Assembly (NCBI GenBank): GCA_027627225.1
Contig: JAPFQT010000156.1
Span: 1 to 64,000 of the forward strand
DNA: 64,000 bases
Direction: 5' to 3'
Origin: Congeria kusceri
Taxonomy: Eukaryota > Mollusca > Bivalvia > Myida > Dreissenidae
A program made the position numbers and the translations under genes. Shown in pieces: positions 37,895 to 49,639 of the stretch. The notes under the pieces are model-generated. The model ran no database searches. It was not told the origin of the DNA and saw only the letters and a program-made list of their open reading frames with translations. Every line of letters begins with the position of its first letter. The stretch's first letter is position 1.

Positions 37895-38500
37895 TGTATG
37901 TACAAAACATAATTTGCATCAAGAGACTTTTTAAAAGGCTAGGCATTTATTTAAGGCAAAATGCCAATCGGATACATAAAAGCATTTCATTGCAACATCA
38001 CCAACAAACACAAACACGCACAAACACCATAAATAACAACCTAAATTTATCATGCACATCTGTCCATATGTTAGACAACAACCTTTTACATTAATAATAT
38101 ATTTGACTTTGATCTTAAGGATGTTTCTGAACAACGCAAGTGATACTGTTAAAAGGCACACATACATTTTATATATAAACTGAATTCTGCTTTGAATGTA
38201 TTGGATCACAGGTGGTGATGATCACCACCCTGCAACTGCTATGACAAATGATCAGCAAATGTAGGATGTCACCATAGAACTAATACTATGTTAGAGCTAC
38301 CAGCACCAAGAAATAGTAGTATCCAATGGCTACTACTTAATAGGATAATGATGCATATTTTTACATTCTGTAGGGGAAATATTTCAAGTAGACAAGTATT
38401 CTTGCAAAAATTCGAAATCTTTGGATACTGATGTTTTCTATTTCGTAGTGCCCTAAGTGCCCATATGGCAAATAGCAATTTCTATGTAAGTGTACACGTG
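37895..38500. repeat. Dispersed duplicated block (partner 22940-23500)
   Basis: Direct copy of the 22940-23500 block with moderate divergence. It is followed within 1 kb by the same type of decayed array. Confidence 0.6.
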
Positions 38501-38715
38501 TATTTGTACATAACACTGTAATGCAAATGTCTACCCTGGCAATTCGACACTTCAGCACACGAGAACAGTGTTATGTTGCCTAATAATTTCCATTAGAATA
38601 CAGATCGACTTCTCAACATACCACGAGAAAACACAAACACATCTCATATATATTGTTAAACATTGGATTGTGGTGGGAAAATAGCTACGTATATCAAGTG
38701 ACGTGAGTCAGATTA

Positions 38716-38846
38716 TCACTGCGCTTTCTTGCGTCGCAGCATTACAATATTTTCTTTCTGGTTCGGTTCATCAGGATTTAGCTGGATTGCCTTTAAATAC
38801 ATGGCATCAGCTTTGTCCAGCTTTCCCCATCTATGACACAGCACAC
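38716..38846 (-). pseudogene. Orphan terminal exon with a TPR-like repeat
   Basis: Between an acceptor (TTTAAAG at 38847-38853) and TGA at 38716-38718 the minus strand reads VLCHRWGKLDKADAMYLKAI, then QLNPDEPNQKENIVMLRRKKAQ. This fits the tetratricopeptide pattern (W/L-G...A...Y..A..L.P) and resembles the C-terminal end of TMTC-type TPR proteins. No other exon of such a gene is visible upstream on this strand up to G5, so it may be a captured or abandoned exon, or the last exon after a very long intron. Confidence 0.45.
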
Positions 38847-39399
38847 CTTTAAAGGACGTGATTATTTCATAGTTCAACTTTAGCGTTTCAACAATTTATG
38901 GTATGAGGTCATTTATCTTTTGTATATACACTAACCAGATAGGAGACGTAGTAAAGTTTATTTTTAAAATCCTCTACCTAAATAGCAGATGCAGTAAACT
39001 TAATTTTTCTAAATACACTAACAAAATAGGATATGTAGTAAACTGTATTTTTCTAAATACACTAACTAAATAGCAAATGCTATGATCTTTTTTCAATAGC
39101 AAGCATTTGTACAAATCAACAATGGACAATCAAATTGCAGTGAAACAAAACTGTTTCAAATAGTAAACCAGGCTGAAATGGACAATTTTAATTTTCTAAT
39201 AATAGATATGTCTAAAATATATTCAGTTACTTCATTCATAGAACATGAATGTTCCAAAATTCAAACAAATTATGTAAGCTTTGGCTAACTAACAAACACT
39301 GTATTTTAAACTGTTACAGTTCTAAAAGCAACACTGATGTCAGTGATGGAAGCTCCCCAATGCGCTTTGCCAAGTAATTGGAATGCAATAAGAAGAGCA

Positions 39400-39860
39400 G
39401 AGTCCAGATAATTGTGCTTTATATATTAATTTCAGCAATCATGAAACTCCCACCATTGTAAGAAAAATCATTGAAGCGGAGCATCTTGGTACAGTGAACA
39501 CCTCCTATTTGTAATGAAGATTCCGATCAAGGTTCATTCCAGACAAGAATTGCGCACCATATTATAATTTCAGCAACCTTCAAAGTCCATTAACTACAAG
39601 GAAAATCACTGAAAGGGAATGTCCTGTCCTGTGCAGACCTCATTTTGATAATAAGGCATCACATACAGTTTCATTGTATTATGGCCAATAATTGCGGAGA
39701 AATAGCCCGGACAAGAATTGTTCACTATATTCTAACTTCACAAATCTTCAAAGTCCCACAACTCTTAGAAAAATCACTGAAGCGGAACGGCCTGGTTCAA
39801 AGCACACCTCCTTTTGATAGTAAAGCTTTACATGAAGTTTAATTGAAATCTGGCCAGTAG
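39400..39860. repeat. Decayed tandem repeat
   Basis: About three units share 'gaaaaatcantgaagcgga', 'caagaattg', 'cttcaaagtcc' and 'cacctcctttt', with a period of about 150-160 bp. Related to the array at 23505-24070. Confidence 0.6.
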
Positions 39861-40099
39861 GTGTGTAGAAATATATTGGACAACAACAAAAGCTGTCTAA
39901 GGACAGCGCGCTCGACTATTCAACCGCTATGTCAGAGTTATTGGTCTTACAAAAAGGGGCATAATTCTGCTAAAATGCTGGCCACAGTTATGTGCCTAGG
40001 CACATTTTTGTCGTATATATGTATCATACAAGAAACATGGAAATTCCACGAAAACAAAATGTTTCGAACGAAATGCATTTAAATCAGCACAAAAATAAA

Positions 40100-40525
40100 A
40101 GTAATGGTGACCTTAACCTTGACTCCACCAACCCCATACGCAATCCCAAGCGAGGTCTAGATATAAGGTATCTACATATGAAGTTTCATCAAAATAGCTC
40201 AATGTATTCTCAAGCTATTAAACAGAAACTGTATATTTTAGTAATGGTGACCTTGACCATGACACCACCCACCCAATATGCAATCCCAAGCAAGGTCAAT
40301 ATATAAGATATATATGTATGAAGTTTCATTAAAATATCTCAATGTGTTCTCAAGCTATTGAGCGGAAACTGATGTTTTCTTTTTAATTTTTAGTAGCGGT
40401 GACATCGACATTGACCCCACCCACCCTTTACGCAATCCCAAGCGAGGTCTCGATATAAGGTATCTATGTGTGAAGTTTCACCAAAATACCCCAATGTTTT
40501 CTCAAGTTATTGAGCGGAAACCTTT
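40100..40525. repeat. Tandem repeat, three units of about 140-150 bp
   Basis: Units start near 40106, 40246 and 40397 with 'gtgaccttgac...caccacccaccc'. They continue 'gcaatcccaagcgaggtc', 'atgaagtttcatnaaaat' and 'ctcaagctattgagcggaaac'. This is a common style of bivalve satellite. Its open frames are not genes. Confidence 0.8.
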
Positions 40526-40552
40526 TTTCTATTTTTAGTTATAAAAACCAAA

Positions 40553-40645
40553 AGATGAACGAACGAACGAATGATGCATGAACGAACCAACAAACGCATG
40601 AATGAATGAATGAGATTAATGAATGAATGAATGAATGGATCAATT
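40553..40645. repeat. GAAC/GAAT tetranucleotide tract
   Basis: Runs of GAACGAACGAAC and GAATGAATGAAT form a microsatellite directly attached to the preceding array. Confidence 0.85.
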
Positions 40646-41149
40646 AATAAATGAATGATTTACTTGGTGAACACTAATTTTGTCGGATCAATAAAAACAT
40701 GCACATTTTTTGGGATAATCAGCAATACTATAACAATGAAGCAAAGAGTTTTGTTAAGTTGACATCTTTGTTGTTTAAAATAAAAATAATCTAGGCATTT
40801 ATTTTATGCTCAATGTTGATTTACAGCATTTAACATTCTTTTGCGTCAACGATGTGGCGAGTACTAATCATAATTCGTTATTACCATATCTTGAATGAAT
40901 GAAAAATAAAACAAGATCAGTATTTTCATACGTTAGGCACAAGAATAATAAATCTTCTTGAAACAGTTCTTCTCTAAGAATTGTCCGTTTTATTATTATT
41001 TGGTATTTACCAACTTAAATTTAAGGCATTCTTTATTTAGAATGATATAAGGGACATTGCTACCCAGTATAATTGCAAAAGTACATGTATTTTTCCTCAG
41101 TCTTAGACTATTATTTATCTTTAAGTCTAAGAATGGGTTGGTGAATACG

Positions 41150-42200
41150 GGTCCAAGACAAGACAAGACAAGACATGAAACTTTTATTTATAGTCGGGGT
41201 ATACGACAAGTAACATTAACTATGTATAGCAATTGACCGACTTAAAAATACACAGTATATGTGTAACATTCACAATTAAATAAATAAAAAACAGTATAGA
41301 TGTAACAAACTAATATAAATAACAGTAGTGATTAAATAAATTAAACTTTTAACAATAAATATAAGACTAATTAAAAAAAAAAGTTATTATGAAGACTGTC
41401 CTTTTAATATAGATGACTACATAGGTATGTGCAGGCAAATCAAACAATAGAATTGTATGACTGGTGTTATTTTTAATGCCGTAATCTTAGTAAATTAATT
41501 ATTATAATATTGATGTAGACATCCAATTATGTGAAAGTTGCACTTAATAAATACTAACAACATAATTACCAAAAAACAGCGCATGTAGTAATTGTACTAT
41601 ATTCATAAGCACAATACATTCAAGAAGTCGTTCCACATGAACAGCTATAATTGTGATATCAACAACATGTCAAGTAGTAATATTAAATAAAATATTATTA
41701 CATGCATTGGAATAAATTCAACAAAACAAACAGAATGAACTCCATATTTAATGTACTCCGATGCACACCATGGCAATAATCACACAACTCGATATGCAAC
41801 AATAACATAATAGTCAGCAAATGTAATCAGTTTGGCATGAATAGGTCGCCTATAAAGTGACGTAAAATCCCAACGACAGGCCTACACGTTTTAACTATCA
41901 CTTCAATTCATAATTAAAAAACAGTTTCGCCGTGTATATAAGTACATAGGCACACACGTGTAACAACGGATTGTCCCTGGCTTGACATGTTTTGAACGGG
42001 CAGCATAAACACTTTGCTGCCACATGCAAACCTGGGACTCGTACATAATACACATAGGCTTGACACATGTCTGGCTAGTGAACCAAAGCACCAGCACCTG
42101 CATGCAAGCGTACTAACAGACGTTACATGTACTAATTTACAGCACGGCCCTACTCGTTGAATGAAACATTAAAATTGGAATGCAGTCCCAGCACCACGAA
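41150..42200 (-). mobile_element. Probable 3' part of a LINE with ACAAG-repeat end
   Basis: (ACAAG)n at 41157-41176 precedes 'catgaaacttttatttatagtcgg'. On the minus strand this reads as a sequence ending in (CTTGT)n, the kind of short tandem terminus used by CR1/L2-type elements. There is no coding remnant in the following 1 kb, so the extent is uncertain. Confidence 0.35.
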
Positions 42201-42441
42201 TAGGACGGTCGAGCCGAAGCTCCCTACCCGCGGTGTGAGAGAGCAGCCCCTGTAATTACTGTTATTTCAATATAATTGTTTTTTATGAAATTTTAATATA
42301 TTACGGTGCTTATTGTTCACCTGCCGCCAGAATTTTAGGCCACAAATAAATTTTATCAAATTTATCCACCAAATTCTGGGCGGGCCCTAATTGAAACAAC
42401 TTACTTAAATACCTAGCGTCCGAAGTATCAATTAGTTTAAC

Positions 42442-43019
42442 TTAAAGTGACATATTTTTCTCGATAACGTCTTTTAGCGCATCCGTATACATGGCAAAAC
42501 CGATCGCCGACAAGTGTACGCCGTCGGGCGCAAAAAATCCCGGTGTGTCTATATATATATATCAGTCGACAGCACATCTTAACGCCCTGTAGATTTAACC
42601 CAGCTATGCCCGAAACGGTTAACTCGTCTTCGTTTCTGATTAATTTGGTTTATTGACATAGATGTATTGTTTCTCCAATGTATGCGATTGATAATATCCA
42701 CCCATATGATTATTGCGCCCGGAACTGCTGTTCTCAGGTAACGTATTTCCCTACTGATTGAATTGCAGATCTTTGTTAAAGGAAACTGGGTGATATCATT
42801 ACCCCCTAAATGTAGGATTATAACCTGTGGCGGCTCACACAGGAGGACATTGGACTCAACGGCCCTACGGAAACCATCCCAGCCGATGCCACCGACACCC
42901 CGCCAGGCAATGTTCCACGGAAACCGCAGGTTAGCGGAGCCCCTCTCTCGTGCGTATTTCGCCGCGCGCCTTACCAACGAATCTCCAATCACCCATATAT
43001 CTATAAACATAAAATACAA
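42442..43019 (-). pseudogene. SGNH/GDSL hydrolase ORF of the Ngaro element
   Basis: The minus strand gives the three SGNH catalytic blocks in order: IWVIGDSLVRRA (nucleophile Ser), IILHLGGND (oxyanion block) and, after one frameshift near 42580, FFAPDGVHLSAIGFAMY (the D..H catalytic pair), ending at TAA 42442-42444. The length of about 190 codons is normal for such retroelement ORFs. The role of this hydrolase in the element's life cycle is unknown. An acceptor-like 'tttatag' precedes the first block, so the ORF may have been expressed by splicing. Confidence 0.8.
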
Positions 43020-43282
43020 ATTAAACGTTCCTAATGATATTTGTCCTGTTTATTTTTAAATCGGGCACTTATACGTATATGTCTATAGCAACATTCAAAC
43101 CATAAAATTTACATTTTTATTTACCGTAAATACGGTTAGACATTTAACCTCGACAAAATAAATTTAATGACCACTGTAGCACTAGCCGCGCGAAAATGAG
43201 TCATTTATAACAAGGGAAGCAATCCAAACGCCACTGAAGGATAATCGAACCGGAGTTCCTCTCCCGTATTGCAGGGATCGCC

Positions 43283-44175
43283 TTATACATGTATCCGTAT
43301 GTGCCGTTTGTAAGTGTCAGATGACCAACGACCAAGCTTCCTAATGTCATTTGTCGGAATACCGCGTATTGCAAGGTCAGTGGCTCGGCCTGTGCGGAAA
43401 CTATGAGATTTGAAACTTTGATTGCTATAACCGGCACGCGCGAGGCATTTCTGCGAGACTGACGACACTTGCTGTCTGGTAACCGGGGTGCCATTGCTAT
43501 GACAAAAAGCAGCCGCACCCTGGTGTTGGTTAAGCAAATATCCCTCCAATGTGGATACTGGACATGGTGGCGTTTCTTCGCGCGGCAACGTTATGGTAAC
43601 GGGCGGACCATGCTGATTTGTTTTTGATTCATGTAACGTGAACGCTGCCGCTCATCCGTTGTGAGTAATGCATACGTCGTCGCGCTTAACTTGGTTCGAC
43701 ATACCTGTGAGACTTGTTGCTACGAGTTCGCTGATACGAAAGAGGGCAAAATATTCGCATGTAAATATTGCCTGAAAAATGTGGCTTCCAGTTCGTTGTA
43801 GCATATTCTGGGCAAAACCCTGATACTTTCAGACAAGATTGCTTTGGTAATCGGACGTCTCATATCCTCTGGCTGTCGCCTAGATCTAACACACCCTTCT
43901 AACAGTCTATTTACCACAAACATGTTATGGATATCATTGAAACCCTGTATTTTATGCATGTAATTAATACCCGAAATATAAGTTTTCGCAGTACTTGGTG
44001 AGCAGTTTGTTTCAAAACAATATGCTATAAACCAAACCATGTGCTGTTCGGGTATCGGCAATGTTCTGTCTAACCCATACTTTGCAAGGAAGGCATTGAA
44101 AGCCTTTAACGCGGTGTCGTAGGTCTTTCTCGTATTTACTGCTATGGCATTTCGCGAAAGTGAGTCAGCTCTTTG
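43283..44175 (-). pseudogene. Tyrosine recombinase of the Ngaro element
   Basis: The N-terminal core-binding helices run from ADSLSRNAIAVNTRKTYDTA (44170 down) to RMPI-type linker MRRPITKAIL near 43860. A frameshift near 43722 and an in-frame stop near 43650 separate them from the catalytic part. The latter carries SKTNQHG, ITLPREETPPCPV, the H-x-x-R box in KSHSFRTG and the Tyr in LGRWSSDTYKRHI. The first catalytic Arg falls in the damaged stretch. The enzyme class joins the circular cDNA to the target without target duplication. Confidence 0.85.
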
Positions 44176-44544
44176 TTAAAGATTTCCCAGAGATGGAATG
44201 GTCCGCTTCCGGTGCCAGTCGCCAAAACCGCGATATCTGAAAACGAGAAATGCCGTCGCAGATGGCATTATTTGCCCCTGGGACGTGCGCCGCTCTCGGG
44301 AGAATATTAAACCGCAGACATTTGATTGTTAACAGTCTTAGGACTACCATAACTTTTTCCGACTATGATGATAGGGAGTTTAGTATATGTACTACGCTTA
44401 TATTATCGCAATTGAACCTCACTTTTTTATTGCGCAGCTCGTCGCCCCACAGAAAAATTGCAACCATGATCGGAAAATTTATAAGACAGTAATATTCCTT
44501 AATAGGCCTTCTTTCACCCAAGTGTCTGGCCAGCGATCATGTGC

Positions 44545-45866
44545 CTAATGCCCACGGAAATAGATACCAAAACCTAAATCGGCCCCTCCGGCGCTCTCTG
44601 TGAACAGTTCTGCGTCGTCGTTAGTAATCCAAAATTGATCATGGAATACTGAAACTACATTTAAACCTTTAGAAAAGTTGAGCCATAGCTGCCGATCTAG
44701 TTTTACCACTTGTTTCAAACGGATGTGGTGCAAAGGTTTAGACAGGCCGCATATCGAGTTGATCAGTCTCCTAGAGAACGGGCAACCTAATGGAATAGCT
44801 CTGCAACAAAAACTAAGTGACCCTATCGACGATTGCATTTCTTTGAGCGTAGCTGATTTTTTAGCCATCATATACCGGATGTTTGTAACTAAATGTTCGA
44901 CTTTTTCTCTAGGAATACGCACAACCATTTTGTTTGGGTCAAGTTCGAGACCAAGGAAAACCAAAACTTCTGTAGGTCCCTCCGTTTTTTCGTGAGCTAA
45001 TGGGACGTTTAGTTCCTGCATTATTTCAATGAATAGCGAAAGTAAAGCGTGAGCCCCTTCATCATTCTCGTCTCCCCCAAGAAAGTCATCTAAGTAGTGG
45101 ATGAGCATGCCGGATGCGGCTTTCGATTTTACGCAATGCTCGAGAAATGACTAGAAGCGCTCAAACGTTGCACAGCTAATTGAAGCTCCAAAACGCAATG
45201 TTTTTTCCACAAAATACCTATCATTGAATTTATATCCTAGAAGCTCAAAATCTGCTGGTGGTATTGGTAAGAGTTTAAAAGCGTTCTTGATGTTTAACTT
45301 TAAACAAGTTTACAGTGTCTACCAAGTTTGTGTATCATTTTGACTGCCTCATCAAAACTAGTATACTGAACAGAGGTGAGATTCGGGTCAATGAAGTCGT
45401 TCACCGAGACCCCTGCTGGGTAGGATAAGTGATGAATCATTCGAAATTCGTTGGGTTCTTTTTTCGGTACCTAGCCGATAGGGGAGACAATCAAATTTTG
45501 TAATGGTTTACGGACAAACGGGCCTGCTACGCGGCCGGCCGAAATTTCCTTATCAATTTTCTCCTTAACAATTTCTGGATGCATTCTAGCTGATTTGAGG
45601 TTATTTGCCTCCCTAGTCTCTCTTGGACCGATGTATTGCATGCTTAAGCCATTCTTAAACCCATTTTCTAGAAAATTCGCGTCATTTACATCGTAAGTAC
45701 TTAAATATTTGTGTAAAACCATCAAATTGGTTGGTGAGCAAGCAATATCTTTGATGTTAGCATTACAAGGGCCGCTGATTGCGTGGCGAAGGATTGAGCG
45801 CTTGGTGCCGCTGCATTCAGTATAGTGCACACTGACGCTGGGTGACCTTGAGCGCAGGAAGAACAA
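44545..45866 (-). pseudogene. Reverse transcriptase / RNase H of the Ngaro element
   Basis: The part at 45471-45866 ends in RVAGPFVRKPLQNLIVSPIG and then an in-frame TAG. It continues as VPKKEPNEFRMIHHLSYPAG and FIDPNLTSVQYTSFDEAV, the fingers region. A second break near 45300-45120 precedes the intact palm and thumb at 44545-45108: MLIHYLDDFLGGDEN (catalytic YLDD), VFLGLELDPNKM, then TNDDAELFTESAGGADLGFG, the start of RNase H. RNase H is truncated by stops after about 44540. Confidence 0.85.
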
Positions 45867-46817
45867 GCGTGTTTAAACCTGCTGTTAGGCCACGTGCACT
45901 TGCCGGTATTAAAAAAGTTACAAGTTCTAAATTGCTTAACCGGCATTCTTTGGGCTGTGGCGGCCATTGGATACAAGCCACCATAAGTCGTTATTGATAT
46001 GCGCCCAAGATGAAGGCCCCAATGATTGCCTAACTCTAAATTGCTCGTCATATGCACGCCACGTCATGCCACCTTTGCGACCCACGCATTCTCTGATTGT
46101 CCACATGTATTGCAGTAGCTCTGCCGTTTGTGTGGGGTTGACCTTGACATAGATGGACATAAAAATTATGAATGCGTCTGTCCATTTTTCGATAGTGGTG
46201 ATTCTGTCTTTGCATTCCCGCGGTTTAGACACTAAATGGCCATCTACCGACAACTGGAACGTCGCGCTTGAACAGAAATCGGACATCTCTAGCGAGCCTT
46301 TCAGCAGCAATGCCAAGTTAATAAACTCGCCCCTCTCGATCTGACTGCGAATCTGATCGGGGACATGGGCGGCTATATCGTCGGGCGATAACCGTATCGG
46401 ACTCGGACCCCCGGTCGCGGTTGGAAATTGTTCGATGCCAACCGTGTGCGGGGGAGGTACCGTCGGTGCCGTCGAGGTAGCCGCTACGGATTTTGTTACA
46501 GAGGCCGCAGCTCCACCACACCCTGAGTTACAACATTTACATGTACCCAGAGACCGATTAATTACTTCAGATCTCTTAAGGATTTCTTCGAAATCAATTA
46601 AATGTGTTTTGCGTTGACCTGAGCTCGAATTATCGATCGGCCCAACATATTCCACGTCCTCTGTCTCCTTTGTTTTCCTCCTTTTCGCACCTCTCCCCCT
46701 GCCTGGCATAACTAAATTGTGTGATTCGAAATTTTTTATTGTCTGAACACGAGGTCCTTCTTGGTCAATGGCCGGCGATAAAAGAACGTTCTCGGCACTC
46801 GCGTGGTCTGCGGTCAT
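45722..46817 (-). pseudogene. Gag-like ORF of the Ngaro element
   Basis: A 293-codon frame (46817 down to 45936) has a basic, low-complexity N-terminus (GRGRGAKRRKTKE) and a Pro/Ala-rich linker. A conserved alpha-helical domain follows with WTDAFIIFMSIY, QTAELLQYMWTI and GMTWRAYDEQFR. A shift near 45970-46000 leads into a frame with a zinc-knuckle of form CNFF...C...HACSSCAQGHPASVC near 45830-45910. This arrangement is typical for DIRS-group gag proteins. Confidence 0.75.
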
Positions 46818-47128
46818 GTGGAGTTTAATGTTATCTGAGGTGTTCCGCGTATGTTAGCAACCGTATTGTTTATATCTAACGAGGAAGTATTTCCAAGAAA
46901 TGCGGAATCGGACGATTTATTCGCCGTAATAAATGAAAAATTATCATTCGAAAATAATTTGTATTAGTTATGTAAAGTAAATCAATAAGCAACAACAACG
47001 TATTAGTAATGTGCATATTTTATTATTTCACGTAGCATTTCCAACATGGATGTGCAGGTGAAAATTCGTCCATTGTCAACCACAAATTAATTGCTATGTA
47101 CATGTTGGCGTGTTCAACACTAGGCATG

Positions 47129-49386
47129 CTAATAATTCCTAGGCGTATGATGAGCAGTTAACACATTTTCAGAGCTGGAAATATCGATGTATTCAGGACG
47201 ATTTACGACAACACACGTGGTCATGGAGGTCAAGATTGTATGCTGCAGAAGACAAACTGTACGTCTGATTCCGACCCTGAATTGACATCCTCTTTTCACT
47301 GAGCATTCTGCTGGAACCATATCGGTGGGACAACACGTATGTATAGTGACGCAGTGGTTCTTCATCGACCAACGAAGCATTTGCTTTGATGGTTATACGG
47401 CTGGTCACAATATACAAACCGGCATGATGGATGGATGAACATTTCACCTTTGTCAGGAAGATATGTTATGTGACGTGCATCTGGTTTGGTAACAGTTCTG
47501 GTACCTTCCTTCCATAATAATCTATGACCGTCTGAAATGAAAGTACTCTAAAATTAACCGTAATCAGTATTTCAGATCTATTTAATGGAGGGTTGCGTTA
47601 ACCACAAATACAATTAACACAAGCAGTAGGCAGAGATAAAATATACACATAGTTTCATTCTCTGGTGTAAATGTTTCGGCACATGTAATAATACGAAATT
47701 CGATTTGTTTATGTGAAGTTGTAGACAAATGGGTCCAAGATAAAACATAATGGTTGGTGTCTTGTAAAAAAGGAATAAGGACTATTTACAGTTAACTTTC
47801 TTATAATTTGCTGTTGAAGTTTCATGAAGTACCGGATATCTCTTTAAGTTTTGTACATGTAGTATAATAATACAGTTGGACAGTAAAATGTGTTAGCCCA
47901 ACATGACTGATACATGTTAATAATACTGATGGGCGAAGCACAGGCATTTGACGAGCTGCTATGATAATAAAAATAGTGAGAACGTTTTTATAATGGCAAA
48001 TACAAATGATCTATTAATGACGAAAACACTTTTCAGAAATATTTTTTCAGTTTTAGAAAATCTATGTAGAATTGACGAAGTTATGACTACCAAACCAATG
48101 CACCCTATGGTTCGGGCGTCTGGAATTTGAAATCTTGCTATAAAGGGAAAACAATATTTTTCAAAAAAGTTAGTTTTTCTTCATTTCTTGATCATCATAA
48201 AAACGAAAATGATGTGTGAACTAATTATTATCATGGCAACACGTCAAATGATTGTGATGTGAAGTGTAAAGGACTGCTCTTTCCTTTATCGGGCTCAATT
48301 CCTCCAATACCGACCGCTTGCACGGACACAGTTTGGATTTCGTAACTGCAGCACTGTTGAAGGAGCACACTGGGGACAGCCATCAAAGTGAACATGAAAT
48401 GTCATTTTCTTAAGATGTAATTTTTTATATTGATATATATGATATATTTAAAACATAAATGCTACAGTGGCAATCAATAGAATGGTTTCTAAAGCATATA
48501 CAAGTATAACAATAACAAACGCTTTCCAAAATTCTGGAATAATATTCGTCAATAGTTTGCTGAAATAAAGAACCAGATACAACAGTTAGAAACATTTTCC
48601 ATTGTGTTTAACTACATTTTGTCATACGTTCCGAAAGTATGCATGCCTTTACACATGCACAAGCGAACGCACGCAATCAAGCATTTATACCCCCACACGC
48701 AAAAACACATCACATATGACATACTGGAGAGCTGAAATGTTAGTTTTCACGAAGCTGAAGATTCATTTGTATGTGTCCATTCACGTATTATCAGTGCATT
48801 TCCACCATATTCGTATGTGCATGCTAAGCAGATGAAGGTCTCATATTGAAAATAAAACAAAACACAAATAACATTCACATGAAAAGTGTTTGCATGTTTC
48901 CGTTTTCTTTACTAAGACAGCGCGCTGTACATTTTTAAATAGGTGTGTTTAAATAGTATTGACACAGTACAAATTGCATCCAAATAATAGCATATAATAG
49001 CATATGTTGCCCTATTCACTATAAAGTATCGCCACATACACACAATTTAAAAATTTATTATTTGACGTAAACATAGTTATAATAGAAACCTTTTAAAATG
49101 TTAGCATATGGCATTCATTATTAATACGGAAAACCTTTCTTGCAGCTAGTCGAAGAACATCTTTTGCTTTGCCGGTACACACACTGCCAGAAGCCATTCG
49201 CTTGACACTCTGCAGGCCATCAACTTGTTCATTTCTGCCAACCAGATCCGTACAATTTATGCTCAGGTCTGGCTCGGTGGTGTTAATGTTTCTGTATCGT
49301 GCTAAGACCCAGAAACCAGTGATTTTTAGGAAAACCGTCGCATTCAGGATAACCAGGATGATCAGGATAATCAAAACGAACCGTCC
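47129..49386 (-). pseudogene. TNF-superfamily ligand G5, frameshifted copy
   Basis: Exons, in minus order: 49135-49386 (252 nt, open; anchor FVLIILIILVILNATVFL, stalk NINTTEPDLSINCTDLVGR, CTGKAKDVLRLAARK), 48523-48559 (37 nt, QTIDEYYSRILE, followed by GC), 48284-48379 (96 nt, QCCSYEIQTVSVQAVGIGG) and 47129-47531 (TNF domain). Several faults are visible. The acceptor of the 96-nt exon reads TGG where G4 has TAG. The donor after it is GA. The TNF exon changes frame near 47440 (after GEMFIH) and again near 47210 (after NLDLHDHV). The anchor exon is very close to that of G4, so duplication and decay look recent. An initiating exon was not found. Confidence 0.8.
47532..48283. other. G5 intron, no other feature
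   Basis: AT-rich intron between the 96-nt exon and the TNF exon. No separate gene or repeat was recognised. Confidence 0.4.
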
Positions 49387-49639
49387 CTGAAAAATTATTA
49401 GGAATTACTTGTTTCATAGTTTGTTTTGTGAAAAGAAACAGGTAAAATTATAAACATGGTTGTGTCATTTTGATGTGTTAAGAGATCAGCTCCAATGCTA
49501 TTATCTTGCAAAAATGTGAACATACGCCGGAAAAATTAAACAATGAAATGATGAAATAATAACACAAAGGTGTTATCCAAAATCAGTTATAAATAAAGGA
49601 ATTCAAAAAGCCCCTTTAATCCCTAGAAATGAATTACTT

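Larger units (their letters stand above)
42210..46860 (-). mobile_element. Ngaro/DIRS-type tyrosine-recombinase retrotransposon, degenerate
   Basis: The order on the minus strand is gag-like ORF with zinc finger, reverse transcriptase with YLDD box, RNase H region, tyrosine recombinase and SGNH hydrolase. A recombinase in place of a DDE integrase defines the DIRS group, and an SGNH/GDSL ORF is known from Ngaro elements. Every reading frame has at least one break, so the copy is inactive. The GC-richer composition stands out against the host background. The split direct repeats expected at the ends were not resolved by eye, so boundaries are approximate. It sits just beyond the G5 TNF exon. 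Confidence 0.85.

Noticed and set aside
40000..40306. 104-codon open frame
   Set aside because: Lies across the three-unit satellite at 40100-40525.
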